Below are positions 61,450 through 64,000 of a DNA stretch of 64,000 nucleotides, piece by piece. The first letter of the stretch is position 1. Each line of letters opens with the position of its first letter. The notes beneath the pieces are model-generated. The model did no database searches, had not been told where the DNA came from, and worked only from the letters and a program-made list of their open reading frames with translations. The position numbers and the translations under genes were made by a program. The DNA lies in the NCBI GenBank assembly GCA_023053545.1, contig JAKZAN010000001.1, positions 8,824,565 to 8,888,564 of the forward strand, in the 5' to 3' direction. Origin of the DNA: Lepidurus packardi. Lineage: Eukaryota > Arthropoda > Branchiopoda > Notostraca > Triopsidae.

Positions 61450-64000
61450 CTCGATTACGACAACTGACCGGCACTCCTCCACCGTCCGCAGGCTGGACAT
61501 GAGCCTCGCCACGTGGCCCAAGTCGCCCGGGTCCTTCAATCTTGTCAACCCTGAGCTGCAAAGCATTTCATTTGGACAAACAACGTCAACAAGCTCTTTC
61601 CGTCAAGGATTTTCGACTAACAGAAACAAAAGACGGGTCCGGTCCATAGTAACCAACAATACTCACGTTCTAGACAAACGTATCCAGTCTTGTTCAGTTC
61701 TGTCTCTCGCTTTATACCCACTCACCCCTCTACAGGAAGCTGATCAAGTATTCGATCTGATAAATAATTCCTTTCAATGCTCCAGAAACTTTTAACGGGA
61801 GCAACTTTTATTAATGCTTGGATCAACTTCCCGACAACCTAGAACTACCCAATTTCATGGTTACAAAATACAAAACAATCTCTGAATTTACTAACTTGCA
61901 AATTCTTTCGACTGCGAATCCTAAAGCGCTTGAAACCATTAGATTTTGAATTTGAGAAAAAAAATATAACTCAACTGCATTGTTATGTAACAAGCTATTT
62001 GTATGGAATATTCACTTATAAATATTCCCTTATATTCACTTATAACTTTTGCTTTGCCTTATGCATCTTGATGAAGTTAAATAGTTGAATTGTGAATTTT
62101 AGTAATATAATTTGGGAAAATCTTGACCGTTTCAAGTCCATTTACATCATCGAGAGTGAAATAGAAGGTTTTACCATGTATTCACTTGATTTACTAGTAC
62201 GAGAATGACCCGTACACTTCTAGAGAGCACTTGGCTCGACTTTTATAGTTGACCTTTTGTGTGAATGACGCTAAAAGAAGGGGGAATGATGCTCCCAATC
62301 CAACCCTCGCGATTATAGTTTCTGTCGCTGTGTCAACTTTCGGGAATAAGCGTAGCCCACTTTCTAATGGGGCTCATTAACAGGAACACACCCGCACTTT
62401 TAGGCTTCTGGGCCCATCTGTGCTGTCCTATTGCTCAACGGACCGTACCCCCACCTCCCGTCATCTTCCTTTTACCAAGCAAAACTTTTCATTCAATTAA
62501 TGATCACGCAATATAGCCAGCCCCCTTTTTCTGGCCAGAGAGAGGGATGGACGCTCCGTGGACAATGTGAAATAAATCAAAGTACATTGCTGTCCTTTTG
62601 CTGTACTTCCCATTGAAGTGGTAAGGCTATACAAGAGCGTCTGCTGTCTTGCACGGGAGATAAAAGGCGAAACATCCAAAAAGCATCCTAAAGCGCTCAA
62701 AACCTTCCTAAAGTTGAAAGGACGACATGGCGTATACGAAGAGAGAGAGAAAGAAGGTCCTTGTAATGTTGTAATGTTAATGGGTAGGTCATTTGTGTGC
62801 TGTTAGCTGCCCGCCGCCCATCAAGGTATAGATGAGTTCGGGGCCCAAACTGCTGATTCCCGTGCCCTAATTTCGTGTGTTTCTATCTCGCTCTCTCGTT
62901 CTCTCTTAAGACTTTTGGAAGTGTTTCGTCTCTTATTATGGCCATCTGTAGAACTAGAAGACCTTTCTCCCCTCTGTAACTACTCTTTCACCTAATTGCA
63001 CGGCCATCAAGCGCAACACCCAGCGAATCGTCGCTTGGATTTCGGAGCATATTACTGTATATCTTACTGCTAGTTATACGGCTGTGCCTTTAGCATTACA
63101 ACCATCAGCATTACTCCTCCGCAAACCCCTTTTGCCTTGCTTTATAGAGGCGGGTGGTTCAGTTTTTTTTTTGTTTTTTTTGCAAAAAGGTCCAAACGCG
63201 CTTTGAAGCATTTCACAGGAGTTATCTTGGTTCTCTATCGCGTTCACTAGAAGGAAGGGTTTTAAGGCAATCCTTTGACTTTATCAGAAGGAACGTTGTA
63301 ACGGCTTCTTACTGAAGTATTTACGAGTACTGGACAGACGGTTGAGTACTGATTTAACTTTCAAGTATTACAGTATGTCTTCTTAAGTCTTAAGAAAATT
63401 ATATCTTTCCAACATTTCTTCTTCTTCTTTTGTTATGTACCGAGAGAGAAAGCTTGCGTACAGTAATTCGAACACTTTATTATATGCGAAGACTAACTCT
63501 TGCCAATAATGAAATATTTTAAATCTCCGTCATAGTTCGTTCAATTATACTTTTTGACGTTTAGTCGCTCAATTGACATTTAATTGTGTCGAAAAATTAT
63601 TGTATCTTGGTTTCGATCTTTGTTTACATTTCTAAAGCATTTTAATCAATATTTTCGCTATTCACAATAGATTTTAATTATGAAAAAATTTAGCAAATAA
63701 ATTGAAGGTAACCAATGTTACACGAGTAAAACTACGCTTGTTGTACTTCGTATGTATATAAAACATTTATATATCTAAAAAATGAAAGCGATTCTAGCGC
63801 CTTTTATGTTTCCCCCAATGTTTAGCTTATTTCCTTTCCATGTTACAACTAGTAATACAGGGTATTACGGTACAGGGATGAAAAACTCGAAACCCACAAT
63901 AGGTCTCCTTTCTTTGGAATGGACGAAAAGGTCCACTATAACTGAAAGTTGCATGGGGTGTATGATCCTATTGTTATGTGGGAGATGAAATAGAAGCCCA
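61450..64000. other. Intergenic to window end, no gene seen
   Basis: No supported exon, RNA gene or mobile element. AT-rich sequence occupies 61860-62120 and 63380-63780. Confidence 0.35.

Overview
The window reads as arthropod nuclear DNA, most likely a branchiopod crustacean (Daphnia-like). Genes have many exons with canonical GT-AG introns, mostly 50-100 bp. A BTB protein of the lola/pipsqueak type, a TRPA1 channel and a DUF4806 relic are all typical of arthropods. No bacterial operons, CRISPR arrays or convincing tRNA/rRNA genes were seen. All exon models were built by eye from splice signals, codon phase and family knowledge; no search was run.

Layout. 1-2 kb: a decayed non-LTR retrotransposon fragment (minus) and a frameshifted DUF4806 relic (plus). 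2.3-2.8 kb: a short diverged direct repeat. 3.5-6.6 kb: a BTB transcription factor gene with two phase-compatible alternative last exons, one carrying a pipsqueak helix-turn-helix and the other a piggyBac-transposase-type zinc domain. 7.3-9.7 kb: a block of foldback elements with a nested pogo/Tigger-like MITE. 12.0-18.6 kb: a complete 19-exon TRPA1 channel gene; its last-but-one intron is enlarged by a TTAA-flanked MITE. 19.0-20.7 kb: TBCEL (tubulin cofactor E-like) on the minus strand, tail-to-tail with TRPA1. 21.1-22.0 kb: a Harbinger-like element with perfect 24-bp ends. 22.3-24.3 kb: a secreted Gln/Gly-rich protein gene (minus) with a furin-type site and a four-cysteine module.

From about 24.7 to 51.2 kb I see no supportable gene. 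This stretch holds poly(C)/poly(G) runs, microsatellites and a roughly 205-bp tandem satellite (37.2-38.6 kb). At 51.5-54.3 kb lies a three-exon gene whose product has a well-formed BIM-like BH3 motif followed by a C-terminal membrane anchor. I read it as an arthropod BH3-only apoptosis regulator; it is the most interesting item in the window. From 54.3 kb to the end is non-coding and repeat-bearing, with two more copies of the TTAA MITE.

The genes do not form a pathway: they are an unrelated transcription factor, sensory channel, tubulin regulator, secreted protein and death-pathway protein, separated by transposon-derived DNA.
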